Shown: positions 13,261 to 26,466, numbered from the stretch's first letter. The stretch: DNA of 64,000 nucleotides from Pogonophryne albipinna (GCA_028583405.1 CM053257.1:32049071-32113070); one strand, 5' to 3'. Made by a program: numbers and translations. Notes: a model not told the origin generated them from the letters alone.

Positions 13261-14205
13261 ACTTATGCACCTATAGTACAGAATTATGCAGATTTAACTG
13301 CAACCCATCTGTCAAAAAACATTCTTCAAAACACAGTCAGCTGGGTGCATTTACAGCGATAAGTCAAAACTAAAAAGAGCCGTGGAATATCTGCAAACTA
13401 ATGACACCCATCAGACTCCGCAGTACAGAGTATTCAGTTTCCATTAGTAAGTGTAATCATGTCGGCATCATTTATTATCTTTTGCCATTAAAAGGTTATT
13501 CACCGGGGAAGCTGGATTTCTGATTGGCCAAAGCATAAATGTCACTCTGCATCCGACCATTCCAACCTCTACGTTAGCTTCAGAGCTTTGCTGCTGCTGA
13601 CACATACATAACCATCTAACTCCCTCTCACTCTGCCAGGCCAGATTAAAACACACTCACACACACTGCCGCAACTACCTTTTAATCTTGAGTACTTTATG
13701 GCTCCATAAATCCATGCATAACACACACACACACACACACATCTCTGGCTGGCTGTCTGTGTGTGTGAAGGCAGGGGATTTAGGGTGCACTCTTTAAGCA
13801 GATATCTGTAACAACACCATCTGTCTGAGGCTATGAAGCTCTGCATTCATTCAGGCGTCACATCCTCAAGTTGTTGGAGTACCACAGCTGTGTGAGCCAC
13901 ATTTTGCAGGTGATCCAAACCTGTAATGTACTTATATTTATTCAAAACTGCAGAACATAAAGCAGATATACTCTTTATTTTTGATATGTGTATTCAATTA
14001 AATTAAGTAGACCAGTAACATAGAGATTACATTACGCTGTGTAAAGCGCACATATTTTCTATATAGTATGTCTATTTTATTTATATATATAGTAAGTCTT
14101 TAATATTTTAAACGCACACTTTATCTTTAATTTTATCAGCACCACGTCACTATTATTTATTTATATGTACAATTTTAGCAAGTTTTTATATTGTCCTGTT
14201 CCTGT
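13261..14205. other. Non-coding stretch
   Basis: No gene was recognised. It holds a short AC repeat (13720-13741) and AT-rich sequence. Confidence 0.5.
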
Positions 14206-14292
14206 AAGCCAGTACAACGACATTTTGTTTTAATAGTACACTCTGTGTCTTGTTGAAATGACAATAAAGTTTGTCTATCTATGTCTATCTAA
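14206..14292 (+). repeat. LINE 3' tail
   Basis: 'acgacattttgtttt', 'aatgacaataaagtttgtc' and CTAT repeats form a typical truncated non-LTR 3' end. Confidence 0.6.
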
Positions 14293-15282
14293 ATGATTAT
14301 GTGTTGTCCAGCTCTTTAGGTTTATGGGACTTTACAGTTAGTTTTTTAGCTTATTGTTTTTCCGTCCAGCCTGCAACATTTCTGTTCTGTTTTACTTTCA
14401 CCACTGTCATAGTGTTGTTTTCAGAAAATCAATGCATAAAAAGCCCATTTACTCTACCTGCTCAGCAGCAGAGACACAGTTAAAGACTAGCCGGGAAACT
14501 TAGTGGGACAATTAGCAGCTAAAGAGACAGATATTTCCCTCTGGAGTTTGGAGAGACCAAAAACTGAGCTAAAAGAGAATGATTATCAGACTCACTTTCA
14601 TCAGGTGGATACAGACGTCTACAAATGATTTATAATGTTGCTCCATAACTAGTGGATGTACTCTTAGTAACTGATCGCCAACAAGGTGTCTCACTAAGCT
14701 TAATAGATAACACTTTGTCACAGACAAACAAGTGTTCATGTGATCATGCCAGGTAGCTGAGAGTTTGCAAAAGGTCAGGTGTGATGGAACAGATATATCC
14801 ATAGAGAGTCACTGTGTACCCAGTGGCGAACCGTCAGGGCCTTCAAGGTATTCAGAGAATGGAACATTCAGATAAAACAAACAAAAAATCGATTTAATTA
14901 TATAAATAAAATGTAATAAAATGTATATAAAATGAATAAATGAGAATCGTATCTGTGTTGTTGATCTGTAATATAGTGTTACGTTGATTTGTTTGTCCTT
15001 CTCGGACCATGCACTACGCATTTCAGTGGTTTTGTGTTAGAAAAGAAAGTAACCAATCAGATCTTGTTCTGGGTCTCTTGGTAGAATATCCTTCAAACAA
15101 GGTGTTCTACATCCTTGATCGAATGCCCTGGCTGTTGCACTGAATGAGAGCGTACGTTTGGACTGACAGTTTGATCAACCAATCATATATTGATTTGTAG
15201 CCAATGGGCGTATTCTTTCAGAGTTTCCCTCGGTTCCAGGGTGCTCTAGAAGGCCCGCTAGTTAACTGGCTCGAGACAGAGG
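14293..15282. other. Non-coding stretch, hAT-like left end at 14820
   Basis: No exon was seen. 'cagtggcgaaccgtcagggc' at 14820 resembles a known style of hAT end. A weak inverse at about 15247-15272 may be its partner, but the match is poor. Confidence 0.35.
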
Positions 15283-15290
15283 ATCTAGAT

Positions 15291-16809
15291 CAGAGGTACC
15301 CAGTACGTCGACCGCGGGGGCAATGCTGGTAGATCGCGAGTCATTCATAAAAAAAAAAAATCCAGCTCCGTTAAAATAGACAAAACAGGTTTTGATCCCT
15401 CCTCCCTTGGCCTCCCTGCCACTTAATTCAGGAGTTTACTTGATTGACAGAAAAAGCGACCTATCGCTTTCCAGTCTGTTAACCCAGAATGCAAAGCAAT
15501 ACAAAATCAGCCAAGTGCCGGGAAAACTCAAATTAAGTTAAAGAGACAAACAAGAGACAAACAACAAAATGAGTGCGGGACCGAACAAGAAGCTAAAGAC
15601 ATACCACTTCCACCCAGAATGGGAGGAAGAATATTTTGTTGTGATGTCACATTCAAAGGTTATTTGCCTTATTTGTAAAGCAAGCGTCGCTCTGCCAAAG
15701 AAAGGTAACGTGGAGAGGCATTATCGGAGTGTGCACAAGGCATATGACAGCGACTTCCCTCCGAGTAGCGAGTTGAGAAAGAGAAAGGTCATGTATTATT
15801 GCTACACAAACATTATCTCGCAGTCTTAGTGTCGCCAACTCGTTTCTAACATGCAAAAAGACAAACAAATGCGTCTATGGTCGGTGTATTTTTGATCTTT
15901 CCAATCCAGACGAGATCTCTCTCCCCTGTCTGTGTGCCAGGGGGCGGGGCAGTTTACACACACGCGGCTGCTACATGCAGCAACACACGGCTGGGATGGC
16001 GGATAGAAGCGCTCCAAGGTGTGGTTAAACTTTACCCGTCTTGAGGTGGACAATGCTCCTTGCCAAGAGAGTTTAGCATGTGAGGGCGGAGCAATTTGTC
16101 AAACAAAACATTTAGCAAAAGTGCTCCACATTCAGACGGAGGAATGCACCGGGTTCGACTGTCTTTCTAGCAGCTCTGTAGCCCCATCCACGAGTAACGT
16201 TTCCACGTCAGGTGTTCTGTATGCTAGCAGCAACACACGGAGTTAACTCAATGACACAAACATGGGTTAATGATTAGAGGAAACTGAGTTATTTATTTTG
16301 TTAAAGTTTCAGCTATTCTGTTTACTGTTCTGTTATCACATTATTTAATACGATTTGTTAAAACATTGTTGTTTCTTTTGATGTGAAATATTATTTATTT
16401 AATTTAAATAAAAAGCAATGTTAATTTTGTTCACAATTTGTTAAGTTAATTTAATAATATATGTATTTTTGAATCAAGTATTCATCTTTATTGTCTTCAT
16501 TGTTAGTTTCCACATGCCTAAAACAACCTCAAGCTAAATCTAAAAGTTGATGGCTAAATAAGAGCGCTTGAGAAATTGTGCAAGGCACAGTAATAGTCCG
16601 AATAGTCGATTAATCGTTTCATTAATCGATAGATTAATCGATTATCAAATGAGTCGTTTGTTGCAGCCCTATTGTAGTTATCCCATGTGTAAATAAAACG
16701 TGTTATTCAGCAACCCTTGCAATTTGGGATTTTATTTTTGGTTGGTAGACCTCGGTGAGCTGGTCATTTCAAAAGTAGCTCACCAGCCAAAAAAGTTTGG
16801 GCACCCCTG
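15291..16809 (+). mobile_element. hAT element with 8-bp duplication and transposase remnant
   Basis: Ends are CAGAGGTACCCAGTACG and TTTGGGCACCCCTG. ATCTAGAT is perfect on both sides (15283-15290 and 16810-16817). It encodes the N-terminal BED-type finger of a transposase (15569-15780) and then loses the frame. A fragment ending 'ttgcagccctat' at about 16672 suggests that a further hAT end landed inside it. Confidence 0.8.
15569..15829 (+). pseudogene. hAT transposase N-terminal BED-finger fragment
   Basis: The 86-residue frame has 'KTYHFHPEWEEEYFVVMSH' followed by a zinc finger C-L-I-C with the later pair H-Y-R-S-V-H ('KGNVERHYRSVHKAYD'). This pattern is found at the start of hAT transposases and of domesticated GTF2I-repeat/ZBED-like proteins. 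The DDE catalytic region and dimerisation domain are missing, so it is a relic. Confidence 0.7.
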
Positions 16810-16817
16810 ATCTAGAT

Positions 16818-18313
16818 GAATGCGACGAAGCAATTCATGCCGTTTTATTGTTTTTAACGTTGAAATGACAAGTGCAACAGGTGAAGATGAAGTTGTTGCG
16901 GAATTGTTGCGAGTACCATTTCCAAGACGACAATTCAGTGAAAAGACGGACATTATAATGCCGCGGAGGGAGGGGGGGGGGCGGCAGGCGGCGGGGGGTG
17001 TGTGTGTCTACAGAAGGTCCAGTTGTGATAGACACGGTTCGCCACTGTGTGTACCAGATATTCAAACTGCTTGAACTGCATCCAAATGGTGATCAAAGAG
17101 ATAATAAAAGTGTGCAGACAGCTCTTTTGTTCAATCGAAGCGAAGCGGAAGCAGCCGTTTCCCCCCAAAATCTTTTTATTTTCCCTTGCAGTCACTCATT
17201 GAAATATTTTCCGGCTTTTCAGTCACTTTGTTTCATCTTATTCGGAATTGGAGATGGTTAATTTAGACTGAGTTCAAGGGGTTTGAGGTCAACAAGCTCG
17301 ATAGAGAAAGTCCCTGAAGTCTTTGCATATTCAGTTATTTTGTTGAAAATTTAACAACAATATTATTTGCCACTGTTTTGATACTTCTTACAATCATAAT
17401 CATTGGGAGTCATTTGGATGAATATGTGTCGACAGGAGAGTGAGTGCGATCAAGCATCACAAGTTTCAGCATCCTGGGTACTTAACCCTTCTCTTGCTTA
17501 GGTCATACTCCCCTTCCCATACTATTTTTGGTCAAAATTGACCGGTGTGTTTTGCACAGTGATATCTCTGGAACCCCTTATCCAATTTTGATGGTTGACA
17601 TCTCATTTGAACAGTCAAAGCAAGTATAATCAAGGGGTGGCAGAGAGAATGACACCAGGGGGGAATTTCATGTTATAATTTTGCAGTAAGTTCAAAGATA
17701 GTGCTTACTGTACATTACTGTATATTAAAATATATATAATATATAAAAATGCTTGCCATGTAGCCCACCGTCAATCCTATCTGAGAATGATGACAAAATG
17801 TCACTATTAAATTAAATTATCCTCTTTAAACAGTTTATCCTCCAAAAGAGCCCTAAAGTATTTTTTAAACCTTTAAATAAAGATTAGTATAACGTTTTTT
17901 AATGTTGTATAGACAGTTCAATTAAAGCTGCTGTGGAGTTGCTCTTCATGGTGCAGCAGTACAGAGTATTCTGTGCCTCTGGCTGTGTGTTAACCAGCTG
18001 CTGGATGTATAGAAATAACACAGCAGGAACAAATTGATTATGTTAGTTCTTTGCTCTCGAATGCAGCAAAATGGGCAGCCATGTGTGCATTGTTGTTCCA
18101 TAGGGTCTGGCGTGTGTTATAGAATTGATCCATTTCTGTCTTCCTCTGGTCTATATCTCTCCGTTGTGTAGCAAAAGAGAAAACTGGTATTATGTTTACG
18201 ACTGTATCCAGGGTTGGTTATTTAGATTTAATCAAATTCTAGTAACAAATCAAACAAACAAATCATGCGTTAGCTGGCGCTTAAACAGGTTACGCTGGAC
18301 GTTTTTCACTTTA
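16818..18313. other. Non-coding stretch
   Basis: No gene was recognised. A G-rich patch (16973-16999) creates spurious proline- and glycine-rich frames. No inverted repeats were paired here. Confidence 0.45.
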
Positions 18314-18321
18314 GCGACTTC

Positions 18322-19146
18322 CAGAGGTGGGAAGTAGTGGAGTACAAATACTTTGTTACTGTACTTAAGTACATTTTTCTGGTATCAGTACCTTACTCCA
18401 CTACTTATTCTGACGACTTTTTACTTTGACTTCTTACATGTTGAACACAAATACCTGTACTTTCTACTTCTTACATGTTGAACACAAATACCTTTACTTT
18501 CTACTTCTTACATGTTGAACACAAATACCTGTACTTTCTACTTCTTACATGTTGAACCCAAATATCTGTACTTTCTACTTCTTACATGTTGAACACAAAT
18601 ACCTTTACTTTCTACTTCTTACATGTTGAACACAAATACCTGTACTTTCTACTTCTTACATGTTGAACACAAATACCTGTACTTTCTACTTCTTACATGT
18701 TGAACACAAATACCTGTACTTTCTACTTCTTACATTTCCCAAACAGGCTGGTTCCTTTAGTTTGAATGTGTGTTTGGTGGCGTGATCATTATTATTTAGA
18801 GTCATTGCGTGCCTATTGATTTGAACATGATCCGTGTATCCATCATTTCCTGGTCTTCTCTAAAGAAGAGGGACCAATGGAAACGTTGTCATGTTGCCGT
18901 TGTTCAGCATGGAAACATTCATTAGCTAACAATGACATTATTGTTCTATTAATATAAAGGGAGGTCAGGTACTCTTTAAAACAGCTGCTAGTTATTGGTA
19001 CTTTTTACTTAAGTACATTTCAAAGCCCTCTTTACTTTCACTTGAGTAAAGAAGTTTAGTCAGTGCTTCTACTTTTAGAGTATTTTTAAACACGAGTATC
19101 TGTACTTCTACTTGAGTAAAGGATGTGTGCACTTTTTCCATCTCTG
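18322..19146. mobile_element. hAT element of the AGTA-rich family
   Basis: Ends are CAGAGGTGGGAAGTAGTGG and TTTTTCCATCTCTG. Flanks are GCGACTTC (18314-18321) and GCTACTTC (19147-19154), a 7/8 match. The interior is rich in 'actttcacttgagta' motifs. A sister copy lies at 46516-47060, but this one has grown by a 37-bp minisatellite. No transposase. Confidence 0.75.
18436..18740. repeat. 37-bp minisatellite, 8 full copies
   Basis: Copies start at 18436, 18473, 18510, 18547, 18584, 18621, 18658 and 18695, each beginning ACATGTTGAAC, and a partial one follows at 18732. Differences between copies are single bases (for example CTGTACTTT versus CTTTACTTT), so the expansion is recent. Confidence 0.95.
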
Positions 19147-19341
19147 GCTACTTCCTCTTGATGCATCTGGGGCATTTCAAGGTCTTCCCAGGCCAGATGG
19201 GGTAAAATCCCCCCAGAGCAGACCCAGCACAAGCTGGACCCCCCCCCTGCCGACCATTCCTCTACTGGAGGGTTGTCCTCTGAGAGTTGTGGAGGTTAAC
19301 GGAGGTTTTTGTGTCGCTTTTAAATCAAATCAAATCAAGTT

Positions 19342-19887
19342 TTATTTATATACAGTTGCAAGAAAAACCCTTTGGATTCTCCACACATAGCGTTGTGTGT
19401 TCCTTCCAAACAACTCAACTTTGATTTCATCTGTCCACAGAATATTTTGCCAGTAGTGCTGTGGAACATCCAGGTGCTCTTTTGCAAACTTCAAGCGTGC
19501 AGCAATGTTTTTTCTGGACAGCAGTGGCTTCCTCCGTGGTGTCCTCCCATGAACTCCATTCTTGTTCAGTGTTTTACGTATCGTAGATTCGTCAACAGAG
19601 ATGTTAGCATGTGTCAGAGATTTCTTTAAGTCTCTAGCTGACACTCTAGGATTCTTCTTCACCTCATTGAGCATTCTGCGCTGTGCTCTTGCAGTCATCT
19701 TTACAGGACGGCCACTCCTATGGAGAGTAGCAACAGTGCTGACCTTTCTCCATTTAGAGACAATGTGTCTTACCGTGGACTGATGAACATCAAGGCTTTC
19801 AGAGATACTTTTGTAACCCTTTCCAGCTTTATGCAAGTCAACAATTCGTAATCGTAGGTCTTCTGAGAGCTCTTTTGTGCGAGGCAT
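19342..19887 (-). pseudogene. Truncated Tc1 transposase
   Basis: The frame starts [19 protein letters not shown]. It has the paired-type helix-turn-helix ('[20 protein letters not shown]'), a GRP motif ('RSGRPVKM') and a second HTH. The DDE domain begins with the first aspartate ('NILWTDEIKVELFG'). It runs into the element end after 'YVWR', so the second and third catalytic acids are gone. Intact relatives are about 340 residues. Confidence 0.88.
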
Positions 19888-20268
19888 GGTTCACATCTGG
19901 CAATGCTTCTTAAGAATAGCAAATTCAAAATTGGTGTGTATTTTTTATAGGGCAGGGCAGCTTTAACCAACACCTCCAATCTCGTCTCATTGATTGGACT
20001 CCAGGTTGGCTGACTCCTGACTCCAATTAGCTCTTGAAGAAGTCTTTAGCCTAGGGGTTCACATACTTTTTCCACCCTGCACTGTGAACGTTTACATGGT
20101 GTGTTCAATAAAAACATGAAAACATATAATTGTTTGTGTGGTATTAGTTTAAGCAGACTGTGTTTGTCTATTGTTGTGACTTAGATGAAGATCAGAAAAC
20201 ATTTTATGACCAACTTATGCAGAAATCCAGGTAATTCCAAAGGGTTCACATACTTTTTCTTGCAACTG
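19353..20268 (-). mobile_element. Tc1/mariner element, internally deleted
   Basis: Inverted ends CAGTTGCAAGAAAAA and TTTTTCTTGCAACTG are each flanked by TA (19351-19352 and 20269-20270), the Tc1/mariner target. At 916 bases it is shorter than a full Tc1 (about 1.6 kb). On the minus strand it keeps the N-terminal two-thirds of the transposase and lacks the rest. It interrupts the 3' part of the L2 LINE. Confidence 0.88.
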
Positions 20269-21261
20269 TAGCACATTTTTAAAACGATTTTTGGTCGAGC
20301 CAAAGTGCTGTACATATAATAATTACCTTACAGTAAGGACACTATACAGTAAATACAACAGCACAGTTTGTGCAGAATATCAGTATGAGAAAACGACACC
20401 CTCTGTCCTTAGACCCTCACATCGTACAAGGAAATACTTCCGGAGAAAAAACCCACAGTTTAAGGGGAACATGGGAGAAACCTCAGGGAGAGCAACAGAG
20501 GAGGGATCCCTCTCCCAGGACGGACAGACGTGCAATAGATGCCGTGTGTAAATCAAAATTCATTTTACAGCGTAGGTAAACCGAATGTTTTGAAATGCAT
20601 GTGTCTATAATAATAAGATGAATCCATGAGGATGTCAACAATCCTGTGGAAGCCATCAGGGAAGCAGCATGACGAGACCCAGGCAGGACCGCAGAGACAG
20701 GCCGAGCCACGACCCGAAGTCCACGACTTAATCCAGAACTCAGGATAGAGGATCCAGGACACAGGACCACAGCAGGAGGATCAGCCTCGACTCCGGTTCC
20801 CGGCGTAGATATAGATACAAAAGAAAAAGAAAATTTGGGGGAGGCTGGGTTAATCGGAACATGCAAATACACAGACAGGCACACGCAGGGAGTAAGGTCC
20901 CCGCTGGGGCCTTAGTTGGAATTGGTGAGAGATAAGGAGGTACGCTGTGACTACGGCATAACACTCCCCGGCCTTGGATAAGGCCCCCTCTGCAAAACCT
21001 GTTTCCTTCCAATGAAACCTTGTGAGGTCATGGAGGGAAAAGGTTTTGGATAAAGATAAAATAGAAAGAGTAGTAATAACCTTAGTTTTAAATATAAGAT
21101 CCAAGTTTTTAGGATTTAAGTGAAAGAGCAAGAACCAAAATGTAGGTGAAGAGGCACAGCGTATCTGCGTCAAAGCACTCTCATTAGGTTATTTTATCAA
21201 CTATAAGCTTTATCAAAAGGAAGGTCTTAAGCGTACTCGCGTGGAGCTTGATAAGAAAAGG

Positions 21262-22186
21262 CTAGAAGGCCAGAGAGAAGAAGTGAGTTTTAAGTGTTGA
21301 TTTAAAAACCCCTAATGTCTGGGCCGACCTCACATGGAGGGGCAGAGTGTTCCAGAGCCTAGGGCCAGCTGCTGCGAAGGCTCGGTGACCTCGGGTTTTG
21401 AGCCTGGTCTTGGGCACTATCAGCAACCGCTGGTCAGCCGACCTTAAGGCTCTGCCTGGGGTGTAGCGATGGAGGAGTTCGGCTACATAGGCCGGAGCCA
21501 GCCCATTTAGGGCTTTGAAAACAAATAAAAGGATTTTAAAATCAATTCTGAACCGAACTGGAAGCCAGTGCAGTGAAGCCAGAATTGGGGTGATGTGGTC
21601 ACGCTTTTTATGGCCAGTGAGAAGACGTGCAGCTGCGTTCTGAACTAGCTGCAGGCGTCTAATTGAGGCCTGGTCCATACCCACATAGAGCATTGCAGTA
21701 ATCCAGTCTTGAGGTAACAAAGGCGTTAATAACCCTTTCCAGGTCTTTAAAAGATAAAAACGACTTGGTCTTAGCCAATAGTCGTATTTTGAAAAAGCAG
21801 GTCTTGACTACGCTGCTAACCTGCTTATCAAATTTAAAAGCGCTATTGAAGGTCACTCCAAGGTTCATGACAGAGGGGAGGATGTTTTTATTGAGGGAGC
21901 CCAGAATATCAACCGGGGAGGCTGGAGGTCGGGGTCCAAAAAAGATGACCTCGGTCTTGCTCTCGTTGAGGGTGAGGACGTTTTGGCTCAGCCAGGATTT
22001 GATCTCTGTTAAGCAGTCCATCAACTGCTGTAGTGAGTTGACATTTTGATTGAGAGGCAGATAGATCTGTACATCATCAGCGTAACAATGGAAGGGGATA
22101 TTGTGTTTTGTGAGAATTGTGAGAATTGAACCAACATAGCCTGTTAGCTGTGTTGTTGAAGCTTTTAAGAGGACATTTGATGGCAT
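21262..22186 (-). pseudogene. L2 reverse transcriptase remnant
   Basis: Two overlapping frames (22186-21659 and 21720-21262) together cover the palm motif with YADD to the C-terminus. A frame change lies between 'CNALCGYGPG' and 'MDQASIRRLQLVQN'. The N-terminal endonuclease and fingers are missing, so it cannot mobilise itself. Confidence 0.8.
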
Positions 22187-22190
22187 TTGA

Positions 22191-22572
22191 TGTCACGAAT
22201 GGTCAGTGTGACAAAGGTAACTTCGTCACTGTGGACTGACAGCTTCGGGCCTTATAATATTGCACATGTGGTTTAGTTTGAAAGTGTTTCCTCTCCCGTT
22301 TTGTCTGTGGCTGGTGATTGGGTTCACCTGGTGCCCTGTGTTGTCTCCTCCCCCCCCACCTGTGTCTTATTGGCCTGATTAATGTGTGTGTATTTAGGCT
22401 CTGTTTTCCCTGTCAGTGGATCCTTGTGGCTGCTGACTGTGTTCACATGAAACAGTAATATTGAGGCGGTGTCATGTACCACAAGGAGTAATAAATGCCC
22501 ACACCGGGTTATATTTGAACTCTCTGCCTCCTTGCTTGGTCGGGCCGCTCAACGGTCAGTCTCACAGTCAGG
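22191..22572 (+). repeat. Possible solo LTR
   Basis: The segment starts TGTCACGAATGG. It contains a T/C-rich centre, 'tgtatttaggctctg' and a polyadenylation signal (gtaataaatgcc, 22488), and ends near 'ggtcagtctcaca'. This order resembles fish Gypsy-type LTRs. No second LTR or internal coding region was found and no target duplication was confirmed. Confidence 0.35.
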
Positions 22573-23589
22573 CAAAACAGGTTTTTGTTATGTCGAGATG
22601 AGAGATGTTAACAATATATTGTTTTTATATTGAAACGTAGCGTGTCCACCTGGCTGTCATGTTTCCAACATTGCCTATCTGAGATAATAAATATTGTGAC
22701 TACTGCAGATAGGAAGGCCAATTTTAAACTTGTACCACTGAATGCTAAAGCCATACATTAGTAGGTGTAAGTGTTTCTTTGTCCAGTGGGAAAAGGGTTT
22801 AAAATGTAAGAAAAGGTAAATAAAACAAGTATAAGAACAGCTTTATATTCAGCAGATTTAATTTAAAGTAATTTGTCAAAGATAACGTGCTAAGGTGAAA
22901 CTAAATAAAGAAAAATAGTCTGCATTCTTCTACCTGCTGACCTTAATGCTGAGTCACTGAGTCATGAGTCACTCCTTCCTTCCTGCAGAGATTTATTTTG
23001 GCTTAGTCATTACATTTCACTGTATCACTCCTGTTTTTTGTGAGATTAAGCCTCACTCCTCAGCACTAGCTCAGGCGCTGGGCTAACGTTACAATTCCTG
23101 GAGTGTTTTGGAGGATGATGACGGTTAGTATGTCAGGTTTCTCCGAGAAACACAGACTTTCCAATGTTTAATATCGAACTGCCTGTCTGTTACATCTTCT
23201 CCTTTATGTTATTATTAAATGGTCATAAATAATCCTTAACATGATTTAATAGCATTATATGTGACTGATGGTCTGGTTCAATGTGTGGGCTGTAAATGCA
23301 TTGTGGGATAAAAGGGCAACCTGACTCCAGTAATGGACTCTCGTCATTTCCTGCTCTTATTTTCTCACTCCCGTGGGGCTTCCCCTCCTCTTTTCTATCA
23401 TCTGATGAATCAAGCCATCTTTTTCCTCCCCCCTCTGCCTGCTCTTTCTGCCTGGTTTCACCCAGCACCCGGGGCAGTGATGGCATACTCCCATGTCCTA
23501 ATTCTTCTTTGTTGTTTTGCTCACTTACTTCCAGGATTAGAAGCAACGATTCAGTTAGAAAACCTGTTTTTGGTGATTTGAAGGAGGTC
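22573..23589. other. Non-coding stretch
   Basis: No exon or paired repeat end was recognised. The overlapping plus- and minus-strand frames at 23223-23595 show no family resemblance. Confidence 0.45.
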
Positions 23590-23982
23590 ATTTAATACAA
23601 GGGTTCCCAACCTTTATTGTGCCAAGGACCGACCGGCAGATACATTAAAACAAATCGCGGACCGGTTGTCAATTTTAACTGATTTTAATATTTACTCACC
23701 ACCAGCAGGTAGCAACAGAGGCTAATTGTATGTAACAGCCTGAACAAATACTAGAACAATATGCATCCAAAACATATTAACAACGTTTAAAAAAGAACCG
23801 GTGTCGTTTTTTGGTTTTTCTGAAAAACGGAAAACCAAAAAACCGATGTTATTCAGTTTTTAAACCAAAACGGGAAAACAGATAAATCAACGTTTTGGTT
23901 TTGTTTGTATGATTTACGAATAATCCAGTGAATGCTGGGAAAACGAGGAGAAGGCGCATTATGAAGGAGGTGTCCGGTCGCC

Positions 23983-24017
<35 letters not shown>

Positions 24018-24236
24018 CACTGGCATTTGTTTTCAGAAGATATTATGATAGTGTTGTTCGTTCCGGTGCACGTCCGACAGCATTTAGCACTACATCGAGA
24101 TTAAGATTAAACTAATTTATTTTGGGAACACCCGCATATAGGCTACCTATGGAGTTAGCCAGATGTGTATAAATTACTGTTCATGGTCATTTGAAAACAA
24201 ATGCCGGTGTCGGACAGACACAAACACACTGAGCGG

Positions 24237-24379
<143 letters not shown>

Positions 24380-24696
24380 AGGGTAATGTAAATAAGTTGG
24401 CAACTATTCATAATAAAAAGCAAATGGTAGTATGAATTATTTACAGAAAAACCCATAATGTCTGAGTGCTTCCTAAGATGTGTTAAACAGTGCAGCTGCA
24501 GTGTATAAATATTTGCACAACATTATTTCTGAATGATAGGAATATGGCACAGAAAGGGAGAAAAGAATAAACAGTTTTAGCAATTACAAACTAAAGTAGA
24601 CAAAATTAGCAAATTGTGATTTTATGATTCTTTCAGACGAAACGCGCAGTAATAATATTAGAGCCACTTGTTATCCTTGCAGCTGATTCCAAACTT

Positions 24697-24698
<2 letters not shown>

Positions 24699-24786
<88 letters not shown>
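24699..24786. repeat. (GA)n microsatellite, 44 units
   Basis: 88 uninterrupted bases of GA, followed at 24865-24891 by a short CA run. Confidence 0.97.
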
Positions 24787-24788
<2 letters not shown>

Positions 24789-24858
24789 TCTCTTCCTCTG
24801 GGTTTCTCAGCCGTCTGCTGCAGGTGGCCGGGCGGTCGGGTTACAACCCCAGTGAAAG

Positions 24859-24891
<33 letters not shown>

Positions 24892-25203
24892 CAACACGTT
24901 CTCGCCTTGGTGACTGGCAGCCTGCAGTCACTCGCTGTTCTGATGAAGGTAAACACAGCGAAGGCGGTGCGTAAAAAGGCACAGCTCTCGGCGCGCTGGT
25001 GCTGCACTTCTCAGAGGCGGAGTATACGTCCCGCTGCCTCCTGATGCTGCCTGCAGCCATTTCATGAAGTGAAGGAGGTTTTCCTTCTATAAAACAGCTG
25101 CGGGCAGCAGATACCGTGAGAGTCCCGGACATTAATTCATAGATCAAGGCAGACTGGATTACAGACTCTCGTGTTTTGCCAATCCGGTGCTTAAACAAAT
25201 AGC

Positions 25204-26466
25204 TTTTGTATAAGAAAGGCCACCTAATTGTGATGTCTGTAGTCAACGCACTATAAAGGACTACAATTCCCACGGCGCCTGTGCTAAAGCCACAGTGATG
25301 GGCAACCTGTTGAGAGACGCCGTCGAGGAACAGTTTTTAACCGTACTCGTACCGGACACGTACATACAAACCGTACAAGTACCCTTTAAGTTGTAAAGTT
25401 ATAAGCATTATCAAGAAAGAAAGAATACCTAAGTTGTGTTGTTTTATTTGAGTTTTGCCTATTTCTTTTGAATATTGTAAAGGCCTATTTTTCTTTGTTG
25501 CATGTGCAAAAGTTTGTTATTTTATTTTGAGCAAACACATCGCAACATCTTCTAAACCATCGGAGGCCAAGCAACACTTCAAACTGTGAGTAATTTAAGG
25601 AAAGAAACGAGTTATAACTGTCTGTTTAAGGCGTCTAGTGGCTTGGTGGAAAAACAAGGAAGGAAGCCACGACATGTACTAAGTAAATATATTTGCTCAA
25701 GATTAGATTAAACTTTATTGTTATTGCACATATTACAGGTACTGAGACAACGAAATGCAGTTTAGCTTCTAACCAGGAGTGCAACAAGCAGTGAAGTGAA
25801 AAGTAATGTACACAATCTACAGAATAAAATATAGAATGAATTGAATGATGAATAAACAGTGACCATTTATTCCTAAGTCACAGCACATACAATGAGCACA
25901 ATAAGCAAATAATGTAATAATAAGACTCAGTCTTTCTAATGTTATATAAAAATAGACTCCACATAAGTCTAATAAAAATGACAAGGCTAAGCCGGCTGTA
26001 ATGCTAACTAACGTGCTTGCTACTAGCTAGGTAGCTAACTTGATCCAGCCACTGGTACTAAGCACACAGGCATCTTGTTAAAGTGATCTTATCTTAGCTA
26101 TCTCTTATATTTAGTGGAGGAAAACAATTATGACATCAGTTACTCTGGGATTTGTAGTCTTTAGTTGCATATTTTTCATAGTCTTATATTTCAACAGTTT
26201 TACGACAAACTGTGACTTTTTGACTTGGAAATGATTTTTTAAGATTGACAAACATCATATGTGTAATTCATGGCACAATTCAAACGGGATTGAAAGATAC
26301 GTTTTCTCTCTCCATTGACTTCAATACATAATTTTTCTGAAATAAGGTCCCATGGAGCGGAAGTTTTTGGAAAATTGCACAATATAAATCTATTTTAGTA
26401 TACCTCAACAATGGAATTATGATCAGTAGAAATGGCCATGACATGGGACCTTTAAGAAAATGTTAT
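25204..26466. other. Non-coding stretch
   Basis: No gene was seen. A minus-strand LINE tail lies at 25703-25800 ('gattagattaaactttatt' and 'acaacgaaatgcag'). Confidence 0.45.

Larger units (their letters stand above)
19321..22200 (-). mobile_element. L2-type LINE, 5'-truncated, split by Tc1
   Basis: Read on the minus strand, the reverse transcriptase begins near 22186. It contains the active-site motif 'FHCYADDVQIY' and continues through 'SRLDYCNALC' (21690), 'LQLVQNAAARLLTGHKKRDH', 'SLHWLPVRFRIDFKILLFVF' and 'STLKTHFFSLAF' (21262). A frameshift lies near 21690. About 1 kb of 3' UTR follows. The tail 'caaatcaaatcaaat' (plus-strand view) is at 19321, cut by a Tc1 element at 19353-20268. The upstream part of the protein is absent. 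Confidence 0.8.

Noticed and set aside
15569..15829. Possible host zinc-finger gene
   Set aside because: It lies wholly inside an hAT element with an 8-bp target duplication, so it is a transposase remnant.
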